From positions 1,302,001 through 1,366,000 of the forward strand of contig JAJQJQ010000056.1 in assembly GCA_028622995.1 (NCBI GenBank): a stretch of 64,000 bases of DNA, read 5' to 3'. The position numbers were made by a program, and so were the translations under genes. The DNA is from Panagrolaimus kolymaensis (lineage: Eukaryota; Nematoda; Chromadorea; Rhabditida; Panagrolaimidae). Positions 1-14,500 of the stretch are shown here, piece by piece (within the stretch, counting starts at the first letter, position 1; each line of letters begins with the position of its first letter). The notes beneath the pieces were generated by a model. That model made no database searches. It saw only the letters and a program-made list of their open reading frames with translations, and had not been told where the DNA came from.

Positions 1-544
1 GAAGAAAAACTTTGATGTGTTTGCCAATCAAATTCATTGGCCACGCCTTTGCATTAAGAGACTCACTCTCATACTTGAAAGTTCAGTTCAGTAGTTAAAA
101 CTGAAAACCCGCCTTTTTAGTTCATTTTTAACTGCATTTAGCTTTCTTTGCCTCCTATTTTTTTATTGGTGGTCTCATTTGCTTTCCTATCTAATGTATT
201 TTTGCCCCATTTATTATAATAAATTGGCTTTTGCCAACTTTTTTCTTTTTATTATTTTCCTTTCATTTTGGACAACCGCCAATGTTGTTGTTAATGATGA
301 TGGTGCCGCGCCATCTTTATTGAGACAGGTATCATTAACAAATAAAATTTACGAGCTTTTTTTTTATTAACTTTGAAATAAATAAAAAAATAACAATCAA
401 TCTCGTAAAAGTAATTATCTGTTCGGGGTCTTTTTATAAATGCCGTGTTATTATTGTTGCGAATTTTGATTAATTCATTTTTTTAGAATTTGATTCATTG
501 CTTTTATTTTTTTATAAAATTCCCTATCTTTTTTTAGTTTAGTT
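1..544. other. upstream region of the ceh-13-like gene
   Basis: AT-rich DNA with T runs and no convincing coding sequence. A 63-codon open frame at 179-370 starts with TTG and is hydrophobic and T-rich, so I treat it as noise. It presumably holds promoter and 5' leader sequence of the Hox gene, but no specific site could be recognised. Confidence 0.5.
525..537 (+). promoter_or_regulatory. candidate trans-splice (or 5' UTR) acceptor of the ceh-13-like gene
   Basis: A C/T tract ending in TTTTTTTAG stops at 537, seven bases before the ATG at 545. Nematode messages commonly receive a spliced leader at such sites close to the start codon. Whether a leader or an upstream 5' UTR exon is joined here cannot be told from sequence. 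Confidence 0.5.
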
Positions 545-2489
545 ATGAATTGCGCAGATTCATTTCCGCCATCGGCGAACAATCACCCTCCACCTTTGTA
601 TTATCATGAAATGCATTCACCGTCGTCGCATTTACCAACTTTAATGACTCCCATTCATAATAATCATTCGGGTGGAGGCTATATTCCAAATGGAGGCTTT
701 ACTTCTCCAGATCCTTGGTCGCCGCCGCATTATGGTATTTCGGCATCTTCGATAGTTTCAAATGTGTATTCTTCCGCTTCAACTCCTTCATCATTTTGCT
801 CCGTTGCTCAAACAAACCCTATGCAACCGCAACAATGTGGTGGTGGAGATTTACAACCACCACCGCTACCATCTCATAATCATCTCATGCAACTTACATC
901 TTCCCTTCAACAGCAACCAGATATTTCACAATTATATCCCAGTACTTCGACTTCCAATGCATGGACTTCATCGGAATCTATTTATAATAATATTCAACAA
1001 TCTTCTAATCCTCCTCCACCACAACAACCTCAACAACAGCAGCGAGCGCCACCAAAAACTCGTCGATCTCGTGCAAATGCAAATAATGGAAATTCAGATG
1101 GTCAACCAGCTCACACATATAAATGGATGGAAGTTAAACGAGCTATTGTAAAACCAACTCCAGGTTTGCTTTTTTAGCTACAAAGTTATTTTTTTTAAAT
1201 TATTTTTATCTCGTGGATTTGAAGCATCAATCAATTTTCATGGGAATAAGTGACACCTGTTTTTTTAAGTAAAATTTTTTGAAAGAAAATCTTGCCATCC
1301 AAAAAAAAAAATAGAAGGCAATATTTTTTAAAGGCTAACCTGCAATTTTCGGTTTTTTTATTTTTATTTTTCCATTGACTTCTAATAGAGAAATATTTTT
1401 TTAATCGGGGGTATCGTAAATCATTCAAAAAAAGGTGATGACCTCGAATAGCATTCTTCAACAAACTTTTTCACCTTATGCTTCTCTTCTTTCCTATACT
1501 AAGGCTTAATAGTTAATCACTTAATTATATTATTATTCGAGATTTGGGTTTATTTAAGTAATCGTAAATCCTTCACTTAAAAGGTTGCTCTCTTGCCTTC
1601 CCTGCCTGCCCATTATCTCTTTTTCTTTTTCTCCTTTACTTTTTTCGATTTGTCGTCGTCGTATTCGTCAGGTGTATCTGTGTATACGGTCAATTAAAAA
1701 AAAGAAAAGAAAGCAAATTATGCGCGCCTACCCCAAAAATTTTTTTTTGTTGTTGGTGATAGTGGCAGGCAATAGAGGAACCTTAACTAACTATTTAACT
1801 AACCAGTCACAAATATTTCAACAAAACTATTTGATGCATAAAAAAAGTTACTTTCAAAAACAAGTTTGGAAGTTTTTTTTATTATTTATTTAAAATTTAT
1901 TAATATCAAAGAAAGTTGAAAAAAAAATCTTAGGCAAAAAAGCTACATTTCTCATTTTTACAAACATAAATCTTGGAAATGACATTTTCTTTTTTTAGTG
2001 CCCCGTCGAAAAGCAATTCAACCTACTCCAGATAGCAGTGGAACAAATCGAACAAATTTCACGAATCATCAATTAACCGAATTGGAAAAAGAATATCACA
2101 CATGCAAATATTTGCCTCGAAATCGCAGAACCGAAATCGCTCAACAATTGGATCTTAATGAAACTCAAGTAAAAATTTGGTTTCAAAATCGAAGAATGAA
2201 AGAAAAAAAGCGAAAGAAGGAACAAGATTTTTTAATCAAAACTTTTGATGTTCCACAACCTCCATCATCGTCATCATCATCTAAAAGAGGAGCATCATCA
2301 TCGGCATCGACGACGACGCAGCAATTATTATTACAAAATTGCAGTAATCCGCCATCAATAAAATGGTCATCCAATGGTTCCACTGGATCTTTATCAGATG
2401 GAGGTGGAAGTTCCACATGTTCGTTAAGCACACCAGAATCATCACCAAAATTGGGAGAAATTCTTTATCAAATCAGAGAGCAGCAGTAA
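545..2489 (+). CDS. ceh-13: Hox1/labial-class homeodomain transcription factor (ceh-13-like)
   Basis: Two exons, 545-1163 and 1999-2489, join in frame (phase 1, G|TG) to give 369 residues. The first exon encodes a low-complexity Ser/Pro/Asn/Gln-rich region with a Pro-Gln run. It ends with the Hox hexapeptide core YKWM at about 192-195, the site that contacts the Exd/Pbx (CEH-20) cofactor. The second exon carries the homeodomain, about residues 220-279. It has the labial-class features [33 protein letters not shown] and the basic EKKRKKE end. A Ser-rich tail follows. The product should bind DNA in the nucleus and pattern anterior embryonic cells, as in the family. The 835-bp intron could hide a small extra exon, but none is needed for the frame. 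It is tail to tail with the calcium channel gene. Confidence 0.93.
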
Positions 2490-5400
2490 AAAAAACTATG
2501 TCAAATTTTCTTCTTTTTTTCTCTATTCACTTTTTTCTTTTTTTTTACCCAAAAAAGTTTTATCTTTTATCCTTATTTGATTGTTCAAACAAATTTTATT
2601 TTATTTTCTCTTCTTTCCATTTGCATCTCATCAAAACGGGATCCGCTGCTTTCAGGCGACCAACACTATATTCTTATATGTATTTTTCTATTTTTTCTAT
2701 TCTAATCTCCTACGCTTAGCTCAAACTTTTTTATTTGATTACTGTTTTTCTAAATTTTTACTTTGTCATTATTATTCTATCAGGGTACATACATACAAAC
2801 TATTATTACAAGCATTGTATTTTTTTATTTGTTTTTTAATTTGCTTTAACATAAGAATAATTAACTTTTCAAAAATCTGCACCAGGTTTATACAATCTAT
2901 TTTTTTTTACTTTCAGTTTAGTGTTTTTTGAACTCCTCTATTTTTCCAACAAAGTAGTTAGTTATTGCTGCTGATTTTCTTTCAATTATCCTTCCTTCTT
3001 CCTTTGTGGTTTTTGTGTGGAAGAAAAAACCTTCGATATTTTTCTTTCTTTCTCGATGGCTCTGTCGTTCGTGGCACCAAAATGAAGAGAAAAAAAATGA
3101 TTGATCACCTGAGCGGCAAAAGTTCAAAGCAAAAAAATCCATATTGCTTTTTTTACTTCTCTAAACAGATCTCCCCCATCTCCCTTTCCACCCTTAAAAC
3201 ACTGATGTTAAAAGCAAGCGAGTCACACTTTTTGTTTTATCTGTTTTAAGATATATAAACTAATTTACCATTATTTTTTTTTTTTATAATTAGTTAATTA
3301 ATTCTATGGGAAAGCAAATTAAGATACAGTAACAATTTATTTTTTGAAAATGGAAGGAAAAAAAGAGCAAATCGCATTTATTTTTACTTTCTTGTTATCA
3401 TTTTTGTTTTTGTATTTTTTGACCTCAACTATGCTTCATTCCTTTTAAATAAATTTATAGTTTTTGTAATTCTTTGAATTTGAATGAAACGAAAAAGAAA
3501 AAATACAGTAATTGACAAACCTTTTTCATATTTTCCTCTGTCATTGGTCGTCATCGTCGATTGCGAACTTGGCTAATCCCGATAAAAGCAAAAACAAGAA
3601 AGCTACAAAAAGAAAGAAAATAAAATACTTCCAAAATTTTTAATAAACTTCAAAAAACTTTTTTTATGACATTTTTCATACGATACTTTTCTTTTTTCTT
3701 GACTTCCATCTCTCATTAATCTTAATTTAACTCAAAAATAAATTTTAACCGCTGTCATGTTTGCACACTTTCAAATGATATATATATTTTTTTGTCAGTG
3801 GTGGTGGTAGTTTTTAAAAGCTGCCAATTTCTGATATTTTTCCTTTCATTTTTGACTTTGACTTTGGTTGTTATTGCTTGCTATTGATTTTATTCATAAA
3901 AAAAAGATGCTTGCTTGTTTGTCAAACGAAAACTACCACCGCAAAAGCAGCAGTAATTCATCATTTTCTTTTCATGTCCCAAAAAGTTTTTTATTTCTTT
4001 TATTCTTCCTTCAAGCTCATCTTTTTTTTTAAATTTTGCTGTTGCTGAGTTTTTGGTTGTTGTTGTCAAGGAAAAGCTTTGCTATTCTTTTTTTTTTGCA
4101 TCTTTGTAGCCGTTGTCAGTTAGTTGTGTGTTGTGATATGAAAAAGAAAGAGAAAGTAAGTATGTAAGTTTACTGTGTATATATTTTTGAGGAGGAAAGA
4201 AAAAAAAAGTGACATAAACATCAAAAAATAAATTCTAAAATTCTTTTTCATTGACAAGAAATTGGAGAAAAACTGTAACACCATCTTTTTATTTTGTCGT
4301 TTCTTCATCGTCTTCAAAAGACTACTTTGTACTTTTTTGTTGGAAAAAAATTTTCTTCCTTTTTTTGTTTTTTTAATTTTTTTTAATTTGCTCAAATAAA
4401 AAAACTATTCGACTGTATTTTTTTTCTTCTTCGTTGATAAATATAGGCTTGGCATTTTTTAAATATTCTTTTGTAATTCAATGTGTAAGTCGATTTTCGC
4501 CGGATTAAGACATTTCTATATCGAAAGCGCAAAGAAGCTTTGCCGATCTGTGTAAATACAACAATGCCAAAACATTAACATAAGTCCTTGGACTTGAGTG
4601 ACCGATTAAAAAAAGAAAGAAAAAGAAAGAGTAAAACAATAAGAAAAGGAATAATGTCATCATGGGGCAAAGATTGTTTCTCAAAGAAATAATTAAAGAA
4701 AGAGAGAGAAACAAGGTTGACAACAGCATGAAGATTATTGCACCTCTCTTTGATTTGGAAAAAAAGACTATAATTAAAAAAGGTATATCCTTCTTTTCTT
4801 TTTTTATTCGTTACACCGATAATAAAAAATAGCGGCCACAATTTCTATTTGCGGCGTATTAAACTCGTTCAATCCAAAATAAAAGCATCATTAAAAATAA
4901 GAAAATAATACCAGGTTCAATTCAATGGCAGCGGCAGCAGGCGCGAGTTGTTCGCGCGTCCATTGACAAAGGATTGACACCGATGAATGTGGATGATCAA
5001 AGATTTTAATACCGACGACGACGACCGCCACAAGATTGTAATTTTTATTTTATTTTCTGGCCAGAAGCAAGGACACCACCACTCGGTCTTTTTTAATCAA
5101 AGGTGCTGTTTTTCTCTCCTCTTTCTTGTTTAAAGGTTTAATTAAGACAAAAAATATTGTAAATCTTTTTATTGTTGTTTTTAAAAATTGAGCATTTTTA
5201 TGAAAAAAAAGTATAAAGGAAAAACAATTCTTTTGCTTATTTGTTTTTTTGTTATTACAAAAATATTTTCTTTTTTACCAGTATTTGCACAAAATTATGG
5301 GATTCCTCCACCAAACTGATTATTAAGTGGATCTGTTAAAAAGAAAAACGACAATAGCAACCTTTAAAATTACAAAATTTAAACGTGAAAAAAGAAAGAA

Positions 5401-5521
5401 AGTATTGGCACTTTTAAAAATATTTTAAAAACAGTTATTATTTAATTGAAGTGAAGAAATTTTGAGAGAGGAGTAAACTGCGGGTGTCTTTTGATTTTTG
5501 TAGTACGGAACAATGTAATTT
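2490..5521. other. 3-kb tail-to-tail intergenic region between ceh-13-like and cca-1-like genes
   Basis: No credible coding frame on either strand. The first part (to about 4.1 kb) is T-rich on the plus strand and probably includes the ceh-13 3' UTR; an AATAAA lies at 3448, rather far away. Near the other end, a minus-strand AATAAA (plus strand 5168-5173) could serve the channel gene. GTC/CGA triplet clusters occur near 3545 and 5011. Confidence 0.5.
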
Positions 5522-8500
5522 TTATAATTCAGTTTTTCTAAAAAAATAAAGTTTTTAATAGTAAATAAATTATTTTTTTTGAGACTTACGTATCAGTTAA
5601 TTCTCCTTCACTACTTTCATCTAAATCATATGCAGTTGAATCTTCATCTTTGGATGATAAAGTTGCAAGTGGAACTATTTCTCTTCCAGCTGGTGAAACG
5701 GAGCGATGGCCTGTGAGAGCTTCTTTGAAAGAATCTCGTTTGGATCGAAGTGAAAGCGATGGTCGAGCAATTTTGTGATCTTTTTCTCTCACACTCGAAG
5801 ACCCAAGACGTCGATGGCTAAAGCTTCCAGCCGCGGATGAAAATCGTCGATCAACATTGGGTGATGGTTCAGAAGAATTATGCTGCTCTAAAGTTTCTTC
5901 AGCTAATTGCTCTTCAACTTCAATCAAATCTTTTTCCAAATGTGCAAGAGTCTAAAATAAATCAAATTAAAATTTTATATGATAATTATATTTTAAAACT
6001 AACCAATTCTCCTCTTTGCTCAGCATCAGTTTCTTCAATATCTGTGTCTGCTTTAAGTTCTTCTGTATCTGTTATACCTGCATTAGCTTCAGCTATTTCA
6101 TCACGTTTATTACTTTCTTCCAAATGTTTCATCAAAACAGCAACAACAACATTGACAAGAACAAATTGAGAAATTAAAACAAAAATAACGAAGAAACATG
6201 GAGCAAGAATGGGATCGACGCAACAATTAGTTTGGCAATGATCGGATACATCGCAATCGTCTCGAAGTGCATCCTAGAATAATAATTTTCTTAATTTAAT
6301 AAATTTTTTAAGCTTTGATTATTATTTACCTTCATAATGCCATTCCAATTATCACCAGTAGCAATTCGGAAAAGAGTCAAAAAAGCCATGCCAAAATTTT
6401 TAAAATGTGCATGTTCACCCAACCCATCGCATGGATGATCTTCAGAACATTCAAGTTTTCCAAATAACTCAACTCCCAAAGCAGCAAAAATAAAGAATAA
6501 CAAGAAAAATAAGGAGCCAAGATTTCCAACTTGAGGCAAGGCTTCAGCAACGGTATCGAGTAAAGATCGAATACCTTTGGCCATTTTTAATAATTTTAAA
6601 ACTAAAAAATTATTAATGTTTTTGCTGGCAAAAAAAGTATTAAAAATTTACCTCGAGCAATTCTAAGAACTCTCATAACTCTTATAATCGTTGGATTGAT
6701 GGGTAATTCAAGAGCTTCAAATTCTTCAAAAATTATACCAGCGATGGAAAGAATTACAATAAACATATCCAATTGATTCCATCGTTCTTCAAAAAATCTT
6801 CCAAATCCAAGAGCAAAAAGTTTAAGTGAAGCTTCCAATGTAAAAACTGCAGTGAAAAAATAATTCAATGCTTTCAAAACATATTTTAAACCCTGGGGCA
6901 TCATATAAAATTCCATAGCCATTGAAATAACATTTATTCCAATAACCGCGGCAATGGCAAGATCAAAATATTTGGATGTTACTATTCCATGCATTTTCAA
7001 TCTGAATGGCCCATATTTTTCCCAATAAGGTTCATTACGTTTTTCTTTTTTCTTTTTTTCTGCAATATATTCCTTTTCATAATCTGCATCTGCTCTTTTT
7101 AATTTTCGTTCTAGCCTCTTTAATCGAGCTTTTTCTTTCATTTCAGCTTCGAGGGTTTCTTTACATTTATGGAAATTTTCAACCACAACTCCGACAAACA
7201 TGTTTAAAACGAAGAATCCAACCAAAAGTAAAAATGAAATAAAATAAATCATTCTCCATTCATTATAATTTTCAATTGGTTGCATATCGATTCCAACAGA
7301 GTCTATGCCTTGATACATGATTGAAACCCATCCATCTTTACTTGATAAAACAAAAAGAGACATTAAAGCTTGGCCGAGATTATCAAAATTATATCGATGA
7401 TTTATCCATCGATTCTTTTTATTTGCCAAACAATCAATTTTGCTTGTAACATTCGAAATATCTGGGCCAACACAATGATGCATCAATCCTTTAAAAAGTT
7501 GAACACCAAGAATACCAAAAATAATGAAAAATGTGCAGCAAATAAGAACAATATTTCCAATGGGTTTTAAACTGCTGATTAAAGTCATTACCACAAGCTT
7601 CACACCCGGTGCTCGATTAATAACTCGAAGAGGTCGTAGAGCTCGAAGCAATCGTAAAACTCGAATAACTCCAAATATTTTTGGTGAATCACCGCTAACT
7701 AATAATTCAAAGGCAACGTTGATTAAACTAATAATAACTAAAAGTCCATCCAAAATATTCCAACCATCTTTAAAATATGCGCCTCTCCCGAATAAGCATC
7801 CATTTGCGATGACTTTTAAAGTCATTTCAATAAAAAAAATTAAAGTGAAAATATAACCACTAATAGTTAAAAATAATCTTTCATAACTTCCTGGTGGAAT
7901 TGATGGTCGTTCCATAGCCAATGTGACACAATTAATTCCAATGAAAACAAGAATAGTGTAATCAAACCATTTCTTTTGAGTAAAACGTAAACATTGAATT
8001 CGAAGGCGATTTTTTGGGCTGAAAATAAAAAGAGAACAATCTTGTCGTGAATAGAAACATGTTTGTCGCAGAATTCTACGAAAGCGTGTATTTTTCCTTT
8101 CTTCAGCTCGCTTTTCTTCTTCCACCAAAGCTTGTTGCAATTCCTGACTGGCTTTAATTAATTTGTCACGGGTGTAAGCTTCTATCAAAGCTCTTCTTCC
8201 ATGAATGGGACAATGGGGATTGAAGAGACTATGCAATCCGCCCCAGCTATTCATTCTTTGTCTAGTGACTTTATGTTCATTGATATCATCCATGAGTCGA
8301 TGAGCACTGGGCAAAACTAAAGACGTATGTCGATTGAGACGAGAAACATATTTCTTTTTTTCTTTTTCATCATCTGAATCAGAATCGGAGTTTTGATTAT
8401 TTCCATAAGGCAGTGATCTATTAAATCTCAATGGTCGATTTGTTGAACCAGGTAGGAGGTTCGTCTCACATAAGGATGCTCGAGGTCGAAGATGTTCTTC

Positions 8501-11500
8501 ACGCAAATGTGATGGGCCAATACTTCGAGAAGTGCTAACATTGGGAGATTGTGATCCCGAAGCTATATTTTCTTCATGACTTCTGGAAGCATTAGAAATC
8601 CGCCTTTCAATTTGCATTCGAGCTGTTGAAATATTATTTGCTCCACAAGTGCATTGAACTGAATTTTTATTATTATGCATTAAATAATTTGGGGAAGTTG
8701 TTTTTGCAATCAACATTTCAAGCTCTTTTCTCCTTTCTTTTTCTTCCTGTTCCACTCTCTTTCTTGCTTCATCTTCAAGCAATCGACGTTCTTCATCTTT
8801 GCTTTCTTGAAATCCTTCAACCAAGATAGCAACCAATAAATTGAATAAAACGTAATTTCCAAATGTCATTAATGCAACAAAATATAATGCAGCCCAAGGT
8901 GTGGTTTGGGCCATTCCATTAAATAAAACCATATTCCAATCTTCTTGGGTAAGAATCTAAATATAAAGAATTTATTAAATCTCTCCAAGTATATATAAAA
9001 ATAATAATAAAAACAATGAAACAAGACAACACCTGAAAAACGGTTCCCACGGAGTTTTTGAGACTATCGAAATTTGTTCTATCGCATACACATAGTCCTG
9101 GAGTTGCACGTTCGAGGCAAGTACAAGGTACACCGGTAATAACGTGACTACAAAATGTTCCACCAAATAAATCCATTCCAAGGATGCTAAACAAAAAATA
9201 AAATAAAATTACAAATTACGAAAACCAACACAAAAAAAAATTAACGTGCAACTAAGAAACAAAAAAGACAGATATTTAAAACCAGGGAACTAACTCAAAG
9301 CAAGCAAATAGTTACTTACCTGAAATACGGTAATTAAAGCCCATAAAAGAGTGTCGAAATTTTTTCTTTCACATCGTTTTATTTCTCGCCCAAATGGATT
9401 TTCTTCAACTTTACAAAATTTACATCCAAATAAATTCATTCCAAGGATGCTGAAAAAGAAAAGAAAAGAGAAGTTTGAAAAATGTATTAGATTTTGGGAG
9501 GAAATTAGTGGAAAAGGTGTAAAAGAAAAATTAAGTCTAAGTTAATTATATTGTGCTGATAAAGATTTTTACTTACCTAAAGATAAAAATAAAAAGTGCT
9601 AAAAGTCCAAAGAATACAGTAACATTATCCATAGTTTTAAGCATCACAACGAGTTGTTTTCGTAAAGCTGGCATAAATCTAACAAGTTTTAAAATACGTA
9701 ATAAACGAAAAGTTCGAAGAACAGATAGTCCACCTCGACCTTCTTGAAATAATTCCAGCACACTTAAAACAACGATGCCACCATCGAATAAATTAAATCC
9801 ATCAGATAAATAACCAAATATTCCATCAGCCAAAACTTTCAGCGCCATTTCAAAGGTAAATAAAGCAGTAAAAAAATAATTACTATATTCCAAAATTGTT
9901 GTTAACCAATCAGGTTGTTGATGATATTCGATACCCATACTCAAAGTATTAACCAATATTGCAACCAATATGCCTCGAGTGAAATGATCACAGACAACAA
10001 ATTTTTTGATTTTATCTCGTAACCAAGTCCATGGTGAAAAACATTGTTGAATGGGAGTTTTTATGGGAATGTGTTGCTTTCGATGTGCATGGGCCTTAGC
10101 TGCATCTTTATCCCATGATCCATCAGCTGACCATCGGCCACCATTATCTTCATCATCCGCGCTTCTTTCATCATCGCTATCATTGTCATTTTCTTCTCTT
10201 TCAATTTCCATTGGTTCCAATTCTCTTTTAACACTGCCATTCACTCTTTTAAGGTGTGAAGCTCGACTATTTCTTCTATTCCTTGATTTTGAATTCCTCC
10301 TTCCTGTTTCGATTGCTTTCGCAGGTTCGAGTAATTCTCTTTTTCTGAATCGATTCCAACGTTTTATCAAATATCTTTTTCCTCTTCGAAATAAATGCCC
10401 TATCATTTTAACGAGCGCAGCATAAACACTATCATTTCCACCATTTTTTGAGGACGTAGCTGCTCCTTGTTCGCTACTGGTCAAAGAAGCACACGATTGC
10501 ATTCGCTTCCTTTCCTGCCTAATCCTTTCAGTTTCGCGACGTTTAGTTTCAGCAAATTGAGTTGCAATAACAACAAGGCAAAGATTAATCATAAAAAATG
10601 CTCCAATAACAATTAATAAAACAAAATATATCCAATTCCAAAATGAATGAGCATCTTGAGTATAATGCATAATATCTGTCCATCCTTCAAGAGAAATAAC
10701 TAAGAAAATTGCAACCCATGCAAAACCAATATTATCAAATGATACAGAACCTTGAAAAGGATTTTTATGCATTACTCGACATTCATTATAATATATATTC
10801 CAATTTATACAACTACCATTATTCCCTATTTTATCATACTCTTCTAAAGTTAAATTGCATCTAAAAAATAATTTTGAGTTAATCAAAAATTTGTGTGAAA
10901 GACTTACTTAACACCATTTTGAGTATATGGTGGTAAATCATGACATGTATGAATGCCAGACGCATCTGGCTGTGAACATATATAATCTAATTGTGTATCT
11001 TCGGGAATGTAATATCTAAAAATTAAAAAATGTGACTAACTAATTAAATACCTTTAATAAAACTAACAAACCTTGTAAGTGAAATATCTGCAAAAGCAAT
11101 TTCAGTTATATTTGCAGTAAAATTAGTTTTTGGAAGATTTATTACGCATCGATTCCTAAAAGAAAAATTCTTTAAATCATTGCATTCATAAATTATTAAA
11201 ATTAATAAAACCTTAACAATCCTGCCCATAATTGTACACCAACAATACCAAAAATAAAAAATACAAAAAAGCATAATAATAACACGTTTCCTAACATTGG
11301 CAAAGTATCTAATAATAAATTCACTAATATTCTCATCGATGGAATTCTATTTACTGCTCTCAATGGTCGTAATACCCGAATTGTACGAATTGCTGTTAAA
11401 TTTATATTACCCAAGTATTCTTGTAATAGATATTCGGCAATACTATAAAAATATATTCAAATTTTAATAAATTTTTAATTAAAAAGTTTTACCCTGCCAT

Positions 11501-14500
11501 AACAATAAAAAAATCTAATCTATTCCATGTATCTGATAAATATGTAGTATCCCCGTAAAAACCAAGAGCAGCAATTTTTATTACCTAAAAATTTTTATTT
11601 TTATTTTTTCTTCCGCTTTTTTTGTAAAGAAATTTTTACCATTTCAGCAGCAAAATAACCAAAAATTAAATGATCTATTAATGAAAGAATATTACATCGA
11701 TATGTATGACAATCATCACCATCTTCACATGGTCTATACATTCCAAGTGTAATACAATTAAGCAATATTACACCCATGGTTATTCGATCAAACCATTGAT
11801 TTGTGACCATTTGTAATGCCCATGTTCGGGGCCATTTATCTTGGGGCATAAAACCAAAAACCTTTTCAACATATCTAAAATAAAAACACAGCGATTATTG
11901 CTCTCTTTATTTATGCATTTGTATGTATGTTGAAATACTGACTAAGCTAAGATTGTTAAGATTCATTTTTTGTTTTCCTCACTATTTTTTAGCCATTAAT
12001 TTATTCATTTGAGAATAAGTAATAATAAGAAAAAAAGAAGCTATGCTTTGAGTTTTTAGGCGCTATAGAAAAGCTCGTCTTCCCACGCCGCCGTTGGTTG
12101 ATAAATCTCTCTTTGAGACTTTGGGATATGTTTTTGTTGCTTACCCTGGATATGGAAGATCATCTTCTTCATCATTAAAAAAATCATCTTCATCATTCCA
12201 TTCAACTTGGGAAGTTTTAGGTGGATTTTTACGTTGCTCCTTTTCAGCTTTATTTTCTTCATTTTTAGCTATATCTGCCCAAGGATGAAGTGGATCTTCG
12301 GTAACTGAATAGCGTTTTGATCGCTTTTCTTGTAATTGTATTTCGTTGTTAGATGGCATCGGATGAAATGCAACAACACCACCGCCGCTGCTGCTGCTGC
12401 CGATACCGGCGTTGCTGCTGCTTGCTGCTGCCGCGAAATCGTTGATCTATAAAAAAATAATAATCAATTAATTTTAAACAAAAAATGACAAATGATAAAA
12501 ACAAAATAGAAAAAAATGAGAAATTTATAATGCAAAAAGCTGTTTTAAAAAAAATGCTTGAAAAGAAGGAATAATAAAAAAAATGAAAGCAGCGGCAGCA
12601 AAATTGACTTATTTCGAACACAGGTTGGTTATGGTTAGATAAAGCCATTTCATTTTTATTTTCTATTTTTTGAAGGCAAAAAAGAGGAGTGTACGAGTGC
12701 AATTAATTTACGCCATTTGAATTTTGTTTTGTTTTTTTCAAATAAAAGCATAAAAAGAAAAGTGAAGAGAAAGCATGATGGCAACTAAATAAGGAAGGTA
12801 AGAAAACGTCGAACATGTCAATAGGGAAAAGTTATGAACGTCAGAAAAGAAAAATAACATTAAGTTTAGATTTTAGTAATAAATAAACATGTCTCAGAGC
12901 ATCTAACTTAAGGGAACTAAAACACAGAAGAAAAATATTAAAAGAAAAGTTAGAAATAAATTAATAATAAAATCTAATAAAATTTGAAAAGCGGAATAAA
13001 ATAGTTTGCGAAAAAAATTTTTACAAAAACATTTTTCTTTAAATAACTTCCAAAAAACGCTAATTTTAACCTATTTTTTACTGGCAACAGCAAAAAAATA
13101 AAACACCACTAAAAAATGAACAAAACGCTTTTCTTTAATAATTTAAAGGTTTTATTGCAAAAAAGCAACTTTTTGCTTTTATTTTTAAAATTTATTTTTT
13201 GTTCAGCGCAAAAAAAATTCATAAGCTTTGGGGGTTTGCCAAAAAAATGAAAAAAAGAGTTTGGAAGTTTTGGGTTCATTTTTGATCCATGAAAAAGTTA
13301 GCTGCAAATATTTTTTTCGATTGGGCCCTAATTGAATGGAAAAAATTTTTTTGAAGCAGCCAGGAAATGGTTGAACAAAAAAAGTCCAAAAAAAGTATAA
13401 AAAATTTGGCGGGCGCGAGAAAAGATTTTGTCTTTGATGAAGCAAAAAAACCCATTTCAGCCTTTTTTGTGTTACCAGTCAGTCAGTTAGTCATCATGAA
13501 GAGTAAAAAACAAAATGATAGGAGTGTTGTTGTTACATTCATCCATTTATGGCATGCCAACAAGAACCAATTTGTTAGGAGTAGTAGTAGACTTTTAAAT
13601 GAATAAAAAAATAAATACAAGAAGAAGGAAAAAAGAAAGAGAAAAGTACTATTAAAAAACAGATTTTTTAGTTAATTTTATTTTTATGGACGTTGAAACT
13701 AAAAAAACAGCTAGAAAAAAGAAATCATTGAATAAATATGTGTCTTTATAAAAGAATTTAAAGAAAAAAGAAGCAAATAATAAATGTTTGATTACTACTC
13801 CTACTTTTTTCTTTAAAACATGTGTGGTGGTGGTTGTGTGAAAGAAGTGGGGAGGAAGATTTTAAGCAAGAAGCTTTAATAGACTCAACCACCAGAAGAG
13901 AAAATCCTCTTTTTTCTTTATATTTTTTTTTGTTTCATAGAAAAAACACTGCAAAAAAAAGAATTTAAAACACAAAGTGCCAAAAAAATGAAGCACCATA
14001 TTGCTTGAGGCAATAATGAAAGGCAAAAAAATAAAATATATTCGATGAGACAAAGTAAAGTTACTTTTCGTGAAATATAAAATAATAAGAAAAAATCAAA
14101 AATTCTTATAGCCTAAAAAATAAAACATACATATTTTTCGAGTCGGGAACATTTTTTTTTCATTACACGAGAGAAAAAAAGTGTCAAGTAAAAAAGCATA
14201 CAAAAAACTGCAATAAAATCCAATAAGGAAAAAAATTAGTTTGCACCACTTATCTCTTTTTTTGGAAGAAAAAAAACCCTTGCATCTCCAAAGTGCTATT
14301 ATTTCTTCTTCTTCTTGGAAGGAAAATGAAACCACCACCTCCAAAAAAAAGAAATGAAAAAAAAGAAAGAAAGCTAGCTAAATGTTTCTTTGAGTGACAA
14401 ATAAATAAAAAAACACAGCATAATTATTAAAAGCTAGACATAAAAAAAGTGAGCTTTCAAGATGAAATACATAAAAGCTCAAAAGTGCCCTTTTTTGTTT

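Noticed and set aside
179..370. 63-codon hydrophobic open frame before the ceh-13-like gene
   Set aside because: It starts with TTG, its composition follows T-rich DNA, and no frame-consistent join to the Hox exon was found.
4120..4841. Several overlapping minus-strand frames between ceh-13 and cca-1
   Set aside because: They consist of Phe, Lys, Leu and Ser runs from A/T homopolymers, overlap in different frames and have no splice or motif support.
5290..5328. Alternative last cca-1 exon reading DPLNNQFGGGIP then stop
   Set aside because: The peptide looks plausible, but the acceptor at 5328 gives the wrong phase after exon 14; in the correct phase it stops after two residues.
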